Of a stretch of 64,000 bases of DNA, positions 50,001 through 60,600 are shown piece by piece. The notes beneath the pieces are model-generated. The model had not been told where the DNA came from. It made no database searches and saw only the letters and a program-made list of their open reading frames with translations. The stretch covers positions 27,740,786 to 27,804,785 of the forward strand of contig NC_052021.1 in assembly GCF_015832195.1 (NCBI RefSeq), in the 5' to 3' direction. Source of the DNA: Motacilla alba alba. Lineage: Eukaryota; Chordata; Aves; Passeriformes; Motacillidae. Numbering within the stretch: position 1 is the first letter of the stretch; every line of letters starts with the position of its first letter. The position numbers were made by a program, and so were the translations under genes.

Positions 50001-53000
50001 TGCCATGGGCAGTCAGCATAGCTCAGCTGATGCACAGTACTTTTTAAAGTTGCAGTAATTCAGTTGTGAGTCTGAGCTCTGAAATGCACTGAGTTAACCC
50101 TTGGTTTGATTTTAACCAGTCCTGTTCTGGGTGTATGTCAAGAATTTCTTTGTGTCTCTTCCTTTCGCATACCTTTTCTGTCTTATTCATTAATTCTTCT
50201 CATACTTACAGTGCCTCAGAGAGCAGGTATTATATGCAGCTGTTCAGGCTGGGACAGGCTGACCATGAGGGTAGAAGATAAGGAATTTGGATTTTAGCTT
50301 TTTAGCCTGAAGCAGAGGGAATAGCACAAAGCTCATGTTTCTGTTTTGGCATGTGTGAAAAATAAATAACCTTGCTGTATAGAGAACAAGAAACAGCAAT
50401 GTTTGTTCATTGGATAAAAATGTTTCTCTTGCCTCATAAGTTTAACATCTGCTAAGATCTCTGGACATATTCTCTGATCAGTGACATGCAGACAACTGAC
50501 TTCCTAACTAATCCCTTGTATTTACTTCCTTTTAGCAGTGTGAGTCCCCATTTCAAGCATCTGATGCATTTTGCTTTTTATTGGTGGTTCCCTCATCCAG
50601 GCCCAGGTCTTGAAAACTCTTTGTTAAGTAATTGTCCCTCATGCAAACAGGATGTCTCTTACCATGTTTTCTGTGAATATTTGCTGATTCTGCTACTTCT
50701 CCACAAAAAGGAAAAATGCATGTTAATCTGTATAACTGAGCCTGTTATATAGAGGCATTAAATACAAATGCATTCTTTCAGCAGGATAAAATTCTGGGAA
50801 GAAGTGAGGAGAACCTGCTGTTGTCAGATCCAGAGGAAAACATGAAAAAGGATGAGGAAGATTATTACCAAACTCCCAGCAATGTTTTAGCTAAGGTAGT
50901 TCATCAGCTGTGAGTTCTGCTGCTCTGTTAACAGCTCCAAGGGCACAGGAGACATTTAATGAGCCAAAGAGGAACTGGTAGGAGGAACCACTTGTACCTT
51001 GCAAAAGGAATACATAGATAAAGCACTAGGTAATAGAGCTTTCATTTATACAAGAAAAAAATACTTTGACTTATTCAAAGGATCTTCTGGTGCAAAGTGG
51101 CATTTTGACAAAAACATTGCTGATTTTGTTGAAATTCCCCAAATTGAGTGTTTCATTGTTAATGGCTTTTGCCTCTTGTATAATGGGGTAGGGTTGGGGT
51201 TTTTTTTCTGAAATTGGAAGCTTCATTTAGAGAAGGTAACAGTACATTAGTTTTATGTATTTTGAAATGTAATTCTGTTGAAACACCAGTAAGCTGCATA
51301 AAAGCAGTACTTTTAAAACACTGCAGTACATTTTGGTATCTGCATTTCACTGTGAAACAAGGCAGCAGGAGAAATCATGCTGTTAATTTTATACAGATTT
51401 TGACACCCAGTTTGGGAGGCTAATTTCAGGAGAAGAGAAATGGTCAGGAGAAGAGAAATGGTCAGGAGAAGTGGTCAGTTTTCTGCAGAAGTCATCTGCA
51501 GACTGTACATCTGACTGAAGGACATCAACAATGGTGATGTGGTCATATAATCTAAGTGCTCTAAGTCAAGCATACCCAAAGTACAAGTCTCCTTTTTCAG
51601 CCTGCTTAAATTAAAAGGCACCAAATTTTTTTTGGTGGTAGTACTTCAGAATATAGCTGGTTATGTCCCAGTCTGGCAGTGCCAATAATTCCAGGATTAA
51701 CTTTTAAGTTTCAAGCACCTTTTGAGCTCCCAGTTTCTGGAATTGACTGATTTGAGGAATCCCAGGCTGTATTTTCCAATATGTTTAAACAGCATGAGCA
51801 CTGAACAAAATAAGGAAATTAATGGGGGTTTCTTCTGTAGGCAGGGCAACGACATTAATGTCTTATATTGATGTGTGTTTCTGACAGTGCACTACTGAAG
51901 TATCAAAGCCTGACCCTTCAGCTGAGTCTGACATCCCTGTGCAAGAGAAGCCATTGCAGAACAGCCCAGTAAAGGAGAACATTTATATGTCAATGAAATC
52001 ACTGTAAGTAACAACTTCATTAAGGTTTTGGAAATTAAATGTGGCACAGCAATAGAGATACAGCTGACATCTCTGGTATTTGCATAACAAGATCTAGAGT
52101 CTGCATCTCGTTTGAATGAGTCCTTGTTGGGTCTTAGTTCACAAAGTTCAGCATTCATGGGAACACTGGAGTCAAATTCAAACTCATCAACATGAAATTT
52201 AAGCTCACACTGCAGACTCCTGCACTTACTCAGGCTCTGACTACACAATGCAGCACCTTTTGTTGACTCATACTTTTTCTGGGTGTTCATGACAGCAGCT
52301 CACCACTTTACTGAGTCACTGCAGCCCAACTCCAACAACCTTTCAGACAGGTGTTCTCCAAAGCAGGCGGCATTATCTAGAGGTTAAAAGAGAAAGGTAG
52401 AGATGGGGCATTAGCTCCCAACTTTTCCATGAAGAAGTTGTGTGGGTCAGGACACATCCTCCCTTTCATTTTGCCACCCAAAGAGCAGCTCTGTTGCTGT
52501 GTGTTTTGAAGGTACAGTGTCACAAAGAATGACCTGAACTTTGTGTCACAGTTCTTGGGCCACAAGGAAAATTTACAGCCTCTGCATTACAGCACTGAAT
52601 ACTGAAGAGAATTGTGCCTGCAGGGTAGAGCTCCTCCTGAGCCAGAGGAGGGGTCAGTAGCTGTTAGCTGTGGCCTGACACCTACAGACAGTCACATCTG
52701 AGGCCACATGGAGGGAGCAACTGGAAATGCAGACCCACTAACCAGAAAATCCCAATAGATTAATTCAAGCTTGTCTGTGTCTTTGGGACCCCCCCAGAGG
52801 GAATAACTATAAAAAACCTCACAAAGTTATGCCATCTGACTTAAAATATACCAAGAGCAGCTTTTGCTATTAACCCCAGTCTTGTTTGGGGCACAATGGG
52901 TAGTCAGCTCCAGGCAATATAAGACTTATCAAATAAAACTAAAATTATTTCAAGTAGTTCTGAGTTATCACATCTCCCAAGGGACAGCTTTACATCCCTC

Positions 53001-55174
53001 CAGAACCCAGTACAGCCAAGGCCAACAATCTGTACTCAGTTTCTTTGTCAAGGCATGCTGTTAGCTGAAATGTTTCCAGGCTTAATAAGTAGTTTTTGCA
53101 TACTGAAAACCTTTATTTTGAGATTTATGGTCCATTTTTAGAAGGGCTGTTTATTTTACTTAGATTTTATTTTGTCCACTGGATATTCTACAAGAACTTG
53201 TTATTCTTTGCTTTATTGAGGGCTGCTTGATCCAGCTTCAAACACAGTAAGAGTGCCTGGAACTGTCAAACCCCTTAATTTTTTATCATCGTTCCTCTTT
53301 AGTAAGCTGCTGGATGAGACATGCCAGCTCACGTGCAGACGTGATGGGCTCCCATCCCCTCCCAAATGCCAGAACAACAGTGCATGTCCAAGAGACTTGG
53401 AAGCAGACAAAGGCACAGAATTCCCAGAAAGCAGCACCAGCCTGCAGCCAGCCCTCCAGAGAAGGCAAAACTCATTACCCCTCTCAGTGGTTCACTTGTC
53501 TATACTGCTCAGGTAAGTGTCTTCTCCAGCTGGTAGCAGAGGAGACAGACATGCTCGTGGGTTTGGGGTTTCATCTTGCCAAGCCTGTCAGCATTCCAGA
53601 GGCACTTTAGTCATGCTTTTTTAGGGAGTCTGCAAGGAGCAGGGAGTTGGACTCAATAATCCTTATGGGTCCCTTCCAATTTGAGCTGTTCTGTGATTCT
53701 GTGGTCTCTGATGTTTTTCTCTCACAGTCAAGTTACAGATGACATGCAGCTGCAGAAACTGGATATTTTCGTACCCCTGGCTGATATTAACAATTACCTA
53801 AAACTTACTGAAGCAGCAGGACGAATTTGGTAAGTCTGGATGTCTTGTGACAGTGCCTGTGAGATGGGAATAAGTGTCAGGCACAGAAGTGTTCAGCTGT
53901 AGACACCCACGTGCAGTTTTGGCAGGGCAGAACAGGGCAGGGGCAGTGCTTGCTGGCACTTCAGTGGTTCCTTCTGCTCTCTCTGATTCTTTTTGAACTT
54001 GAGTTTGTATTTCAAGTGCTGTGGTAAAGAAGAATCCAGCATGCAGTGGAATAATTAGTGATGGTTTCAACCAGAAGCAGATAAAAAATGTACAAAGTCA
54101 TTGAACACGTGTTTCATTTCCAGAAGGCAGCCCCATAAATGCAGTCCTGCCAGCCACTGCACTGACTGCCTATCCTGTGTGTTTCCTGTGTTGTCTGCCC
54201 TCCACAGTGTTTCACAGTGGGCTGGTCCTCTCAGGCTGGGGTGTTTGTTTAACCACGGAGACCACGTGGTGGCAGTGAATGATCTGCAGCCCCAGGGTGT
54301 GGAGGAGGCTTACTTCTTCATCAGCAGGTCCACGAGAAAGGAGGTAAGCTTGACTAACCTTGACTCAAAGGTATGGAGCCAAATGAGAAAGCAGTTCCCT
54401 CGTTTTCATTTCAAGAGGCTCAATTCAAACCAGTTTACTCTGGTCTAAGTTTGGCATGAATAACTCCAGCACCAAGGGTCTCCTCAGCATCATTCTGATG
54501 TATTCCTGAGCTGTGTGGGGAACACAAGGTCAGCACTGCAGATAGTTTGAAGAAGAGTTTGAGCAACACCAAGAGATGTTACTGGGCAACCATAAATTAG
54601 AATTACTTGGGATTTTTTTGCCTAATGCATATAAATTGCAAGTTTTGGGAAATAAACCATTGCCTCTAGTGGATGTGTAGTTGCTTATAGTGGTTTGGGT
54701 ATTGAGGGCAGAGCCCTGGACTCCTCTGTCCTATTGCTTATCAAGTGCTACACATCTCCTTGTGTGAGACTGTGGTTTTTGAAGAACATGGGACATTTCT
54801 AAGATGTTCTTTAACCCAACTATGACCCATGACATGTTTCTGAACTCCTATTTCAGTATTCAGGTTCATGACCCATTTCCAAACACATTCATATTTGAAT
54901 TCTAAATTCTACTGAGAAGGTTGAGGTCATGAGATGCTGTTGCCATCTAAAGAAAGGAAAGCCAGTCTCAGCAAGGAAAAAAAAATACTCATCTCTCTTT
55001 ATGGAGAATTTTTATTTAGCTAGTTCAAACAGAAGTCAGATAGTTGCACAAACATTGACCAGATATAACAAGGTATAAAAATGTCCTTTTTTTTTCTTTT
55101 TTAAGGTGAAACTTACTGTATGTAGGATTCCACATTCAGATATCTTCCATGCTAAAGGCTGCTCGTGTTCCTGA
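44015..55174 (+). CDS. PLEKHS1: PLEKHS1, pleckstrin homology domain-containing family S member 1 (13 coding exons, 463 aa)
   Basis: PH-domain adaptor; mammalian PLEKHS1 has been linked to PI3K activation through a YxxM motif. Coding exons are 44015-44045, 44468-44559, 44651-44757, 46116-46250, 47448-47523, 48222-48329, 49002-49097, 50782-50895, 51888-52003, 53303-53512, 53728-53829, 54208-54343 and 55106-55174. All are GT-AG and join in frame (1392 nt). The PH domain spans about residues 24-135: GFLIKSPP, then SWKRRLFVLSKS, and the closing helix with DDWVTLISS and W128. The middle (about 148-360) is low-complexity, rich in Ser, Pro and acidic residues, with DYYQTP (243-) and NIYMSM (Y286). 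The C terminus (about 378-452) contains LTEAAGRICVSQW and GDHVVAVNDLQPQ, which resemble part of a PDZ fold. Length and motif order match the mammalian protein (about 460 aa). Position after CASP7 on the same strand matches synteny. Confidence 0.93.
44468..44559 (+). CDS. PLEKHS1: PLEKHS1 coding exon 2 (PH domain start)
   Basis: Encodes residues 11-41, including GGVCKHGFLIKSPPLQLFSS, the first PH strand with the lysine typical of the family. Donor GTATAC. Confidence 0.93.
44651..44757 (+). CDS. PLEKHS1: PLEKHS1 coding exon 3 (PH domain)
   Basis: Encodes NSWKRRLFVLSKSSTGNYIL to KGSIAVD, the classic WKRRxFVL PH strand. Donor GTATGT follows CCA, so Q77 is split across the intron. Confidence 0.94.
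46061..46094. repeat. 17-bp tandem duplication before PLEKHS1 exon 4
   Basis: Two perfect copies of AGAGTTATATAGGATGT, directly after a short GT run, ending about 20 bp upstream of the exon 4 acceptor. Confidence 0.95.
46116..46250 (+). CDS. PLEKHS1: PLEKHS1 coding exon 4 (PH domain)
   Basis: Encodes IISIQVGISNAEIMETVRKM then FKCLPEQVMSIST and RRYYLVGDS. These match the middle and late PH strands of PLEKHS1. Acceptor TTCACAG, donor GTGGGC. Confidence 0.94.
47448..47523 (+). CDS. PLEKHS1: PLEKHS1 coding exon 5 (PH C-terminal helix)
   Basis: Encodes QEIDDWVTLISSVCREDKRS then GCCPQ. W128 is the near-invariant tryptophan of the PH helix. Using the AG three bases downstream would give an in-frame TAG, so 47448 is the start. 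Confidence 0.93.
47991..48031. repeat. 22-bp imperfect tandem duplication
   Basis: ACTAAGTACTCACATTGCTC is followed at 48013 by ACTAAGTACTCACACTAC, in the intron before PLEKHS1 exon 6. Confidence 0.85.
48222..48329 (+). CDS. PLEKHS1: PLEKHS1 coding exon 6
   Basis: 36 codons, NKDLPNPEVRSRTSSLPLFL onward to QGYQK, starting the Ser-rich linker after the PH domain. Acceptor TTTCTAG, donor GTAAAC, phase 0 on both sides. Confidence 0.85.
49002..49097 (+). CDS. PLEKHS1: PLEKHS1 coding exon 7
   Basis: 32 codons beginning ENGSSEDKNRPYSDPGPHQA, phase 0. Acceptor preceded by a long T tract, donor GTGAGC. Low-complexity linker; called from splice sites and frame. Confidence 0.78.
50782..50895 (+). CDS. 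PLEKHS1: PLEKHS1 coding exon 8
   Basis: 38 codons, QDKILGRSEENLLLSDPEEN onward with DEEDYYQTPSNVL, which resembles the mammalian ENHYLTPRSVL segment. The acceptor reads CAGCAG, a NAGNAG tandem that may allow loss of one Gln. Confidence 0.9.
51427..51477. repeat. 18-bp tandem repeat, about 2.7 copies
   Basis: Two perfect copies of CAGGAGAAGAGAAATGGT and one internally deleted copy, in the intron between PLEKHS1 exons 8 and 9. Confidence 0.93.
51888..52003 (+). CDS. PLEKHS1: PLEKHS1 coding exon 9 (YxxM motif)
   Basis: Encodes residues 254-291, including KENIYMSMKS. Y286-M289 is a YxxM motif of the type bound by p85 SH2 domains when phosphorylated. Donor GTAAGT splits L292. Confidence 0.88.
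53303..53512 (+). CDS. PLEKHS1: PLEKHS1 coding exon 10
   Basis: 70 residues of low-complexity Cys-, Ser- and Pro-containing linker, with CQLTCRRDGLPSPPKCQNNS and a final HLSILLR. Supported by acceptor CTCTTTAG, donor GTAAGT and exact phase fit on both sides; homology is weak. Confidence 0.75.
53631..53706 (+). mobile_element. CR1 LINE 3' end fragment (plus)
   Basis: AGTTGGACTCAATAATCCTT, ATGGGTCCCTTCCAATTTGA and a TTCTGTGATTCTGTG tail are a standard CR1 3' end. It lies in the PLEKHS1 intron between exons 10 and 11. Confidence 0.85.
53728..53829 (+). CDS. PLEKHS1: PLEKHS1 coding exon 11
   Basis: Encodes QLQKLDIFVPLADINNYLKL and TEAAGRI, strongly like the conserved C-terminal block of mammalian PLEKHS1. 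Donor GTAAGT splits C396. Confidence 0.93.
54208..54343 (+). CDS. PLEKHS1: PLEKHS1 coding exon 12
   Basis: Encodes VSQWAGPLRLGCLFNHGDHV then VAVNDLQPQGVEEAYFFIS and STRKE. GDHVVAVND is the best-conserved part of the C terminus. Phase 0 donor GTAAGC. Confidence 0.95.
55106..55174 (+). CDS. PLEKHS1: PLEKHS1 coding exon 13 (stop)
   Basis: Encodes VKLTVCRIPHSDIFHAKGCS then CS and TGA. It matches the mammalian KLTIGRIPNSETFHAASC block but stops soon after it, where the mammalian protein continues for about 35 more residues. Confidence 0.88.
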   Translation: MKLTVCRIPHSDIFHAKGCSCS

Positions 55175-55176
55175 AA

Positions 55177-55182
55177 AATAAA
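55177..55182 (+). promoter_or_regulatory. PLEKHS1: AATAAA poly(A) signal directly after the PLEKHS1 stop
   Basis: The hexamer begins three bases after the TGA codon ends at 55174. If used, the 3' UTR would be only a few tens of bases long. A distal site is equally possible. Confidence 0.45.
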
Positions 55183-55608
55183 AAGACCTCAATGATTAGG
55201 TAAGTGCCAAAACTCAAGGGAAAAGATCAGGGAGGAGAAGGTGATATATGTAGAGATAATCATCTTCCTGAGCTGCCAGACATCTTTTGTTGCTGAAGTA
55301 CAAAGAATGAAGATTGTGGATTTCGATTTATGTCCTAATAACTTATTTTGTGGCATGAATGGCATTTATTTGGCTTGTATTTCATGCTGTCATGTATTTC
55401 TGTTACATGGAAGAAAATGAGGGTCAGATAATTTCCATGACCTTTGCGCTGTGTATACCTTTCATTTCAGCAGAAAATACTGGTTTGTGCCTCTGCTCAC
55501 CTCTTTACACTGAGTTACAATGCTTTATTAGTGAACTCCCAATCACTTAGAGGTGGGCAAACAACCAGCATTTGGACTAAAGCTGTGTTTTCTCTGGATT
55601 CCCCTTAG

Positions 55609-55986
55609 CTACAGAAAGGCTCAAGTGAGCTAAGAGCTGCAGTGTGGGAGGAAAGGCTGGTGTATAAAATGTTGTGCAGTGATTCAGTGGGGCCTCCTGT
55701 TGTGTTATGCCCCTCTTATGATACAGCCACAAAAATACATCCAAGGGATGACAGGAAGAAGAGGAAGAATGTGTCTGGAGCACCTTTGGGCTCATTGACA
55801 GCCAAGATAAGCCCTAAGCGAAAAAGGAATGAATGGATTTGGGAGAGAGAAGAGCTGGCCTGCTCTGTGAAAGGGTTCCTGGTAAAGACAGCTGGGAAAA
55901 CCACAGAGAGAAGTGATGTATCTGAAGGCATGTGCTCTCACCCCAATGCAAGCAGAGTTCACTGTTTCTCACAGAGAATGTTTTGA
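55609..55986 (+). other. Possible alternative terminal exon of PLEKHS1 (uncertain)
   Basis: An acceptor-like CCCCTTAG is followed by 125 open codons and a stop. The frame from the AG is phase 0 and would join in frame to PLEKHS1 exon 12. The product has basic clusters (DDRKKRKN, SPKRKRN). No homology recognised. A chance ORF cannot be excluded. Confidence 0.25.
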
Positions 55987-57583
55987 TGCTACCAAGTAGT
56001 ACCACAGGGATGTCACTGGTGCAGCAGGATTTCCAGAGCAAGTGCTTATTTGTTTCCCAAACAAGGATGTTTCCTGTAAATATTTATTTGTGGAAATGCC
56101 TGCCTCGCATTGCTACCATAGAAACATGACCAATTTTCAGCTGATAGCACACCAAAAGGAAATTGATAAGGAACTGCCTTCAGGAGTGCTCCGGTGGATG
56201 CCAAAAGGGAGTTTAGTCCTGTCCTAGAGTGAGCTCTGTTGCTTACAGCACCATGGTGTGGCATGACAGAACCCATACTGTGCCCTGTATGAACATGGAC
56301 ACTTTATGTGGGAATTTTTACACACCCATACTGCTGCAAAATAGATAGTGGCAATGTACAGTGGTGTGGCAACAGACAGAATCACTGGGTTTGAGTACTG
56401 ATCATTTCATCTTGCCAGATACAACCAAAATAGCTACTGGGTTTAGCAGGCACAGAATTACTGATATAAAGAGATTTATATAAGCTTTGATTAAGGTGGA
56501 TTTGGCTCAAAGGAGGTATTTATCCAGCCTCCAATGGAATAAGGCCAAGTTGCCTACTATGGTAAGGAACTACACTCACTAAAAATCAGCATTGGTGCAA
56601 CTTACTTCAGTAGTAAATTTGATAAATTTGCTGGACTTTAAAAAAATTGTTATAAAATTTTATTCAGCTGAAAACAGCATCATGTAACTCAAAACAGGCA
56701 AACACAAGTATGTATATAATCTATTCAGACTCAGCTCCTGTTCAAAAGATTAATTTCCAGACTGAATGTTTCCACAGCCTGTCACTTCTGCCTTTGAGAT
56801 AAGAATGTTTGGGACATGCTTGTTTCTCAAGGTGGAAAGGATCACATTTTGATTTTTCTGTTTCAGTGGTGTTCAAAGGCCTGTTTGTGCTGAATTCTGC
56901 ATAAATACAGAGGGAACTCCCAGTTCTGAAACTACAGAGGCTGAAAATGGAAGAAAACACATTCCTTGGGAGCTCTGCTCCAAAGCTGCTATGGGAGTCC
57001 TTTGCTCTGCACTGCTGCTTTGAGCACAGCAGATCCATTTCTGCCTAAGGAGCCCCTGAGGGATGGGATGGCTGGCTGTCACTATCCAGGGCTTCTTCCA
57101 GCCCTGAAACTCTGTCAGTCTGCTAGGACAGTCCTCATGGCCTGAATCCTAAAATCACAGACCACCTACTTCAGGAACCTCTGCTGAGGATGGCATCCTC
57201 AGCCTTTCCTGGCCAAAGTTTGCCTCAGGTCTTCTGAACTTTGGAAAAGGAAAGTCCAGACTTTTCTCTGTTGTTCCAAGACTCATCTCTCTGTAAAATC
57301 AGGAAATTATTTTCTAATATTTATCCCAGATTATTTTTTCAGAAAATTGACATGATTTTTTCTTGCCCTATTTTCAGTGGGCATAGGGAATGTTTGGATT
57401 GCCACTGTCTGCACAGAAATCTTCATTATGGAAGATATTTTTTCTACCTATTCTTCCTTCTCTTTTTCTTAGACCAAACATCCTGCATGCTTCCATAATT
57501 TTTCAAACAGCTCCTGAAAATGGTAATGTGAGACAAATACCTTGTGTTTCCAGTTATGGATGAATGGAGGAGGTGAGAAACTT

Positions 57584-57640
57584 AAATTCAAAGAATTCAA
57601 TTCAAATTGAATTCAAAGAATTCAAATTCTTTTTGAATTT
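57584..57640. repeat. AATTCAA palindromic repeat cluster
   Basis: TTCAAAGAATTCAA occurs twice with self-complementary AATTC/GAATT spacing, giving several overlapping inverted repeats. Confidence 0.85.
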
Positions 57641-60600
57641 CATCAAAAAGAAAGCCAAAGCCATGAAGCAATTTCCTAGAAGTTCATAGAGAAACATTTC
57701 TCCAAAGAGGTGAATTAGTGAGGAAGATTCCCCCATGCTGGTGGGAGAAGAGCTACCTCCAGGGAACCTGCTGCAGAAGCAGATGTTGAACACTGCATGC
57801 TGCACCTCTCAGCCATGGAAGAATGTTACTTTTGGACAAAACCAGGATTTGGTTAGATATAGCATGTACAGAATAAATCCAGAATACTTTAAAGCCCTGG
57901 GGGATTACATCTGTGCTTCAGTAAACAGTTAGAGATGTGTTACTCCATAATTGATCATTATGTCAGTTTGCACAACGCTAAATGCAGATAATTAATGTCA
58001 CATACTGGCTGATTCATAGCACTTACAGAGATACAATATGGCAATTACATTGGTACAGTAAATTCTGGTAGCGTGTGTGAAGTTGTCTGCCCACATATGA
58101 TTAATAAATGTCCTAACACTTTACAACACATTGTATGCTGCAAAACACCTCATTTTCTCCTAACTTGGCCCCTCCTTGCCCTGCAAAAATTACCTGTAAC
58201 TTCCCAGTAATCTGCAGCTGAGTCACTTAACAGCAGCCCCTTTAAAAAAAGCTTCACTTAAATAAAGATTTAGGTTGTTTCCCTGGCTGGTGATTTGTGG
58301 CACGTTCCTATGCTGCTCTCACTCATTAGTGGCTGCTAATATTTCCCCTAGGATTCCCGAACTTGAATCATGCTCTTTCTACTCCAGCATCTAGCTAGGA
58401 AGATGGCAATCGCCCAGGAGCAAAGCAAGTCCTGGAAGAGAGATAAAGTAATGGTAAGGGAAGTCTCTATATTGATGTGAGGTCATTGAAGTTAAGAAAA
58501 ATAAAAAGCCCATTGAAGAGAAAGCACAAACCAGACCACACAACCTCCACACTTCCTCCCAGGGGCAGCACTCCTGAGAACTGGGCTTGGAGGCACAAAG
58601 TGATCAAGAGAGCACAGGTCCTGCAGGAGAATGAGTGCAGCCAGAGAAGGCTATTTGTGCAATGTCCACCCTGAAGTGAGCCAGAGACAAGCTCTGTGTA
58701 ATGCTTAATTCGCTTTTTAGAGTCCTTCCAGCCTGGGGGATTGGAAGGATATCTGTATATGTAATAGGGATGCCTAAATAAATACCTACATATTTAACAG
58801 GGGTATCTAAATAACAACCAGACATACTTCAGTGTGGCTGGAATTTCTGCAAAGGGATGCAAAGAGGAGCAGCTGCAGTAAAGGAGAGTGATGATACTCT
58901 GCACACTGCAGAGAGAATGGATCCGTGGTGAGCTGGGGACACCAGGTGCTTAATCTGTGTTTTGCCCCAGATTTTCTCCTGACTTCAGGAGAGCCATTTC
59001 CTCACTAATATTTACACTAATATTTACAAAGGTATTTCCCTGCTGGTGCTCCCTTGGTCAGAGCAGGGGCTAGAAAGTGCCTGCACTGACTGTCTGCCTT
59101 TGGGTTTCTGGAGATGCCAGGGTAATCTGAGATGCTCCAAGGGCTTTTTTAGTTTGTTTCCCAGGGATGAACACTCCTTCCACATACATGCCTTGCTGTA
59201 GCCAGCCACTTCCCTCCTGCAGGCTGGCCAGCAAGTCACTGCAAGGAACTTGGGGCATGCCAGGCAATTCCTAGAAATGCCACTGGAATTTTGAATGTTC
59301 CTTTTGGCCCCTTACCACCTTCTAATTTATTGCATCCCTTAAAGAAGTGGAGAAGCCAGACAAGGTTGATACAAATTTTTCATTCAGGAAAATCACTTTA
59401 AATGAAGCGATGCCTTCACTGTGAGGACCCTCAGTGACCAGGAGCCCTGTGTTTGCTGCTGACAGCTCCTTGGTGTCTCCATCTTACAGCAGGATCAGCA
59501 CTTTGGGGAGCACCAAGCTGCTCTGGTGGCAGCAGGACTGGACTTGCCACAGCAAGTGTCTGGCCATGTTCAGTTTTTCATCCTGGGGTGCCTGAGTTGA
59601 TCTGTGCCAGAGAATTTGTTTTGTTTATAACCCAGCAGTAGAGGATGAAATTAGGCATTGGTGGGAACAATAAGATCAGTGGTGCTAATCTCCTTGTAAA
59701 ATGTAAGATGTTTGTGATATTCATCAGTGAGGACATCACTGAGCTACATCCTTTTTTTTATTTCCTGCCTCTGTAAGTTTTCCCAAGAAATCTGTTTCTG
59801 TTTCTGTCTGTGCCTATAAAACACAGCATAAAGCCATGGTTTATGCCTCAAGGCTGTTGGAAGGATGCTACCTCCATCAGTGATGAGGGTTGCACAATTT
59901 TTTAACCAGGAGAAGCCAATGTTTTTGAGTAGTTGCTCCTCAGCAGCATCTACTGATCAGTCACATATTCTACACTAGGAAACTTTTTGCCAAAATAACC
60001 TCATTTATAACGCTAAATGTCCTGAAAGTGCCCTACAGGAATTCTGGCCTTCTGTCCTCCAATTTGCCCCTCTTCTATTTTATTCAATGTCCAAAGTCAT
60101 TCTTCACAGATGTCATTTTGCTTCCAAGCAATTGCCCTTGTGCTCCAGTTACTAAGAATAAAAGTGAATTCTGGCAGCGTAACATTTCTGAGAAATCCCC
60201 AGTAGTGGAAAAGTAGCTGGGGGGGGAGAACAAAAAGGAAGGAAAACTCAGTCATGAGGAACAACTATAAACAGCAAGAGGGACAGTGGATAGGGAAAAA
60301 AAAATATGTCAAAGATGGTAAAACAGGAGTTCTCTGCATTAAGTACATTTTTGTTACACATGGTGTTTTTTTAAAAAAATAATAATTAAAAGTCTGCTTC
60401 AGGTTATTTCCCAGCATCAGACAAGTGGCTGTAAGTAGCACCTTCCCTCAAGGTCAGCTAAAACATTGAAATAACCCGGAGTAAATATGTGCCCAGTCTC
60501 TCTGGCACCTGGATGAAACATCCCCTACACAGTGCTCTGGTCACCCTGGGACCTCTCCATCTATTTGTCTTTTTAAGTTCTGCCAGTGGCACACATGCTG

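Noticed and set aside
54101..54448. A 115-codon plus ORF starting at 54101
   Set aside because: It is PLEKHS1 exon 12 extended into both flanking introns; the true coding part is 54208-54343.
57076..57125. CR1-like string CTTCTTCCAGCCCTGAAACT
   Set aside because: Only a short stretch resembles a CR1 3' end and no tail repeat is visible; too weak to call.
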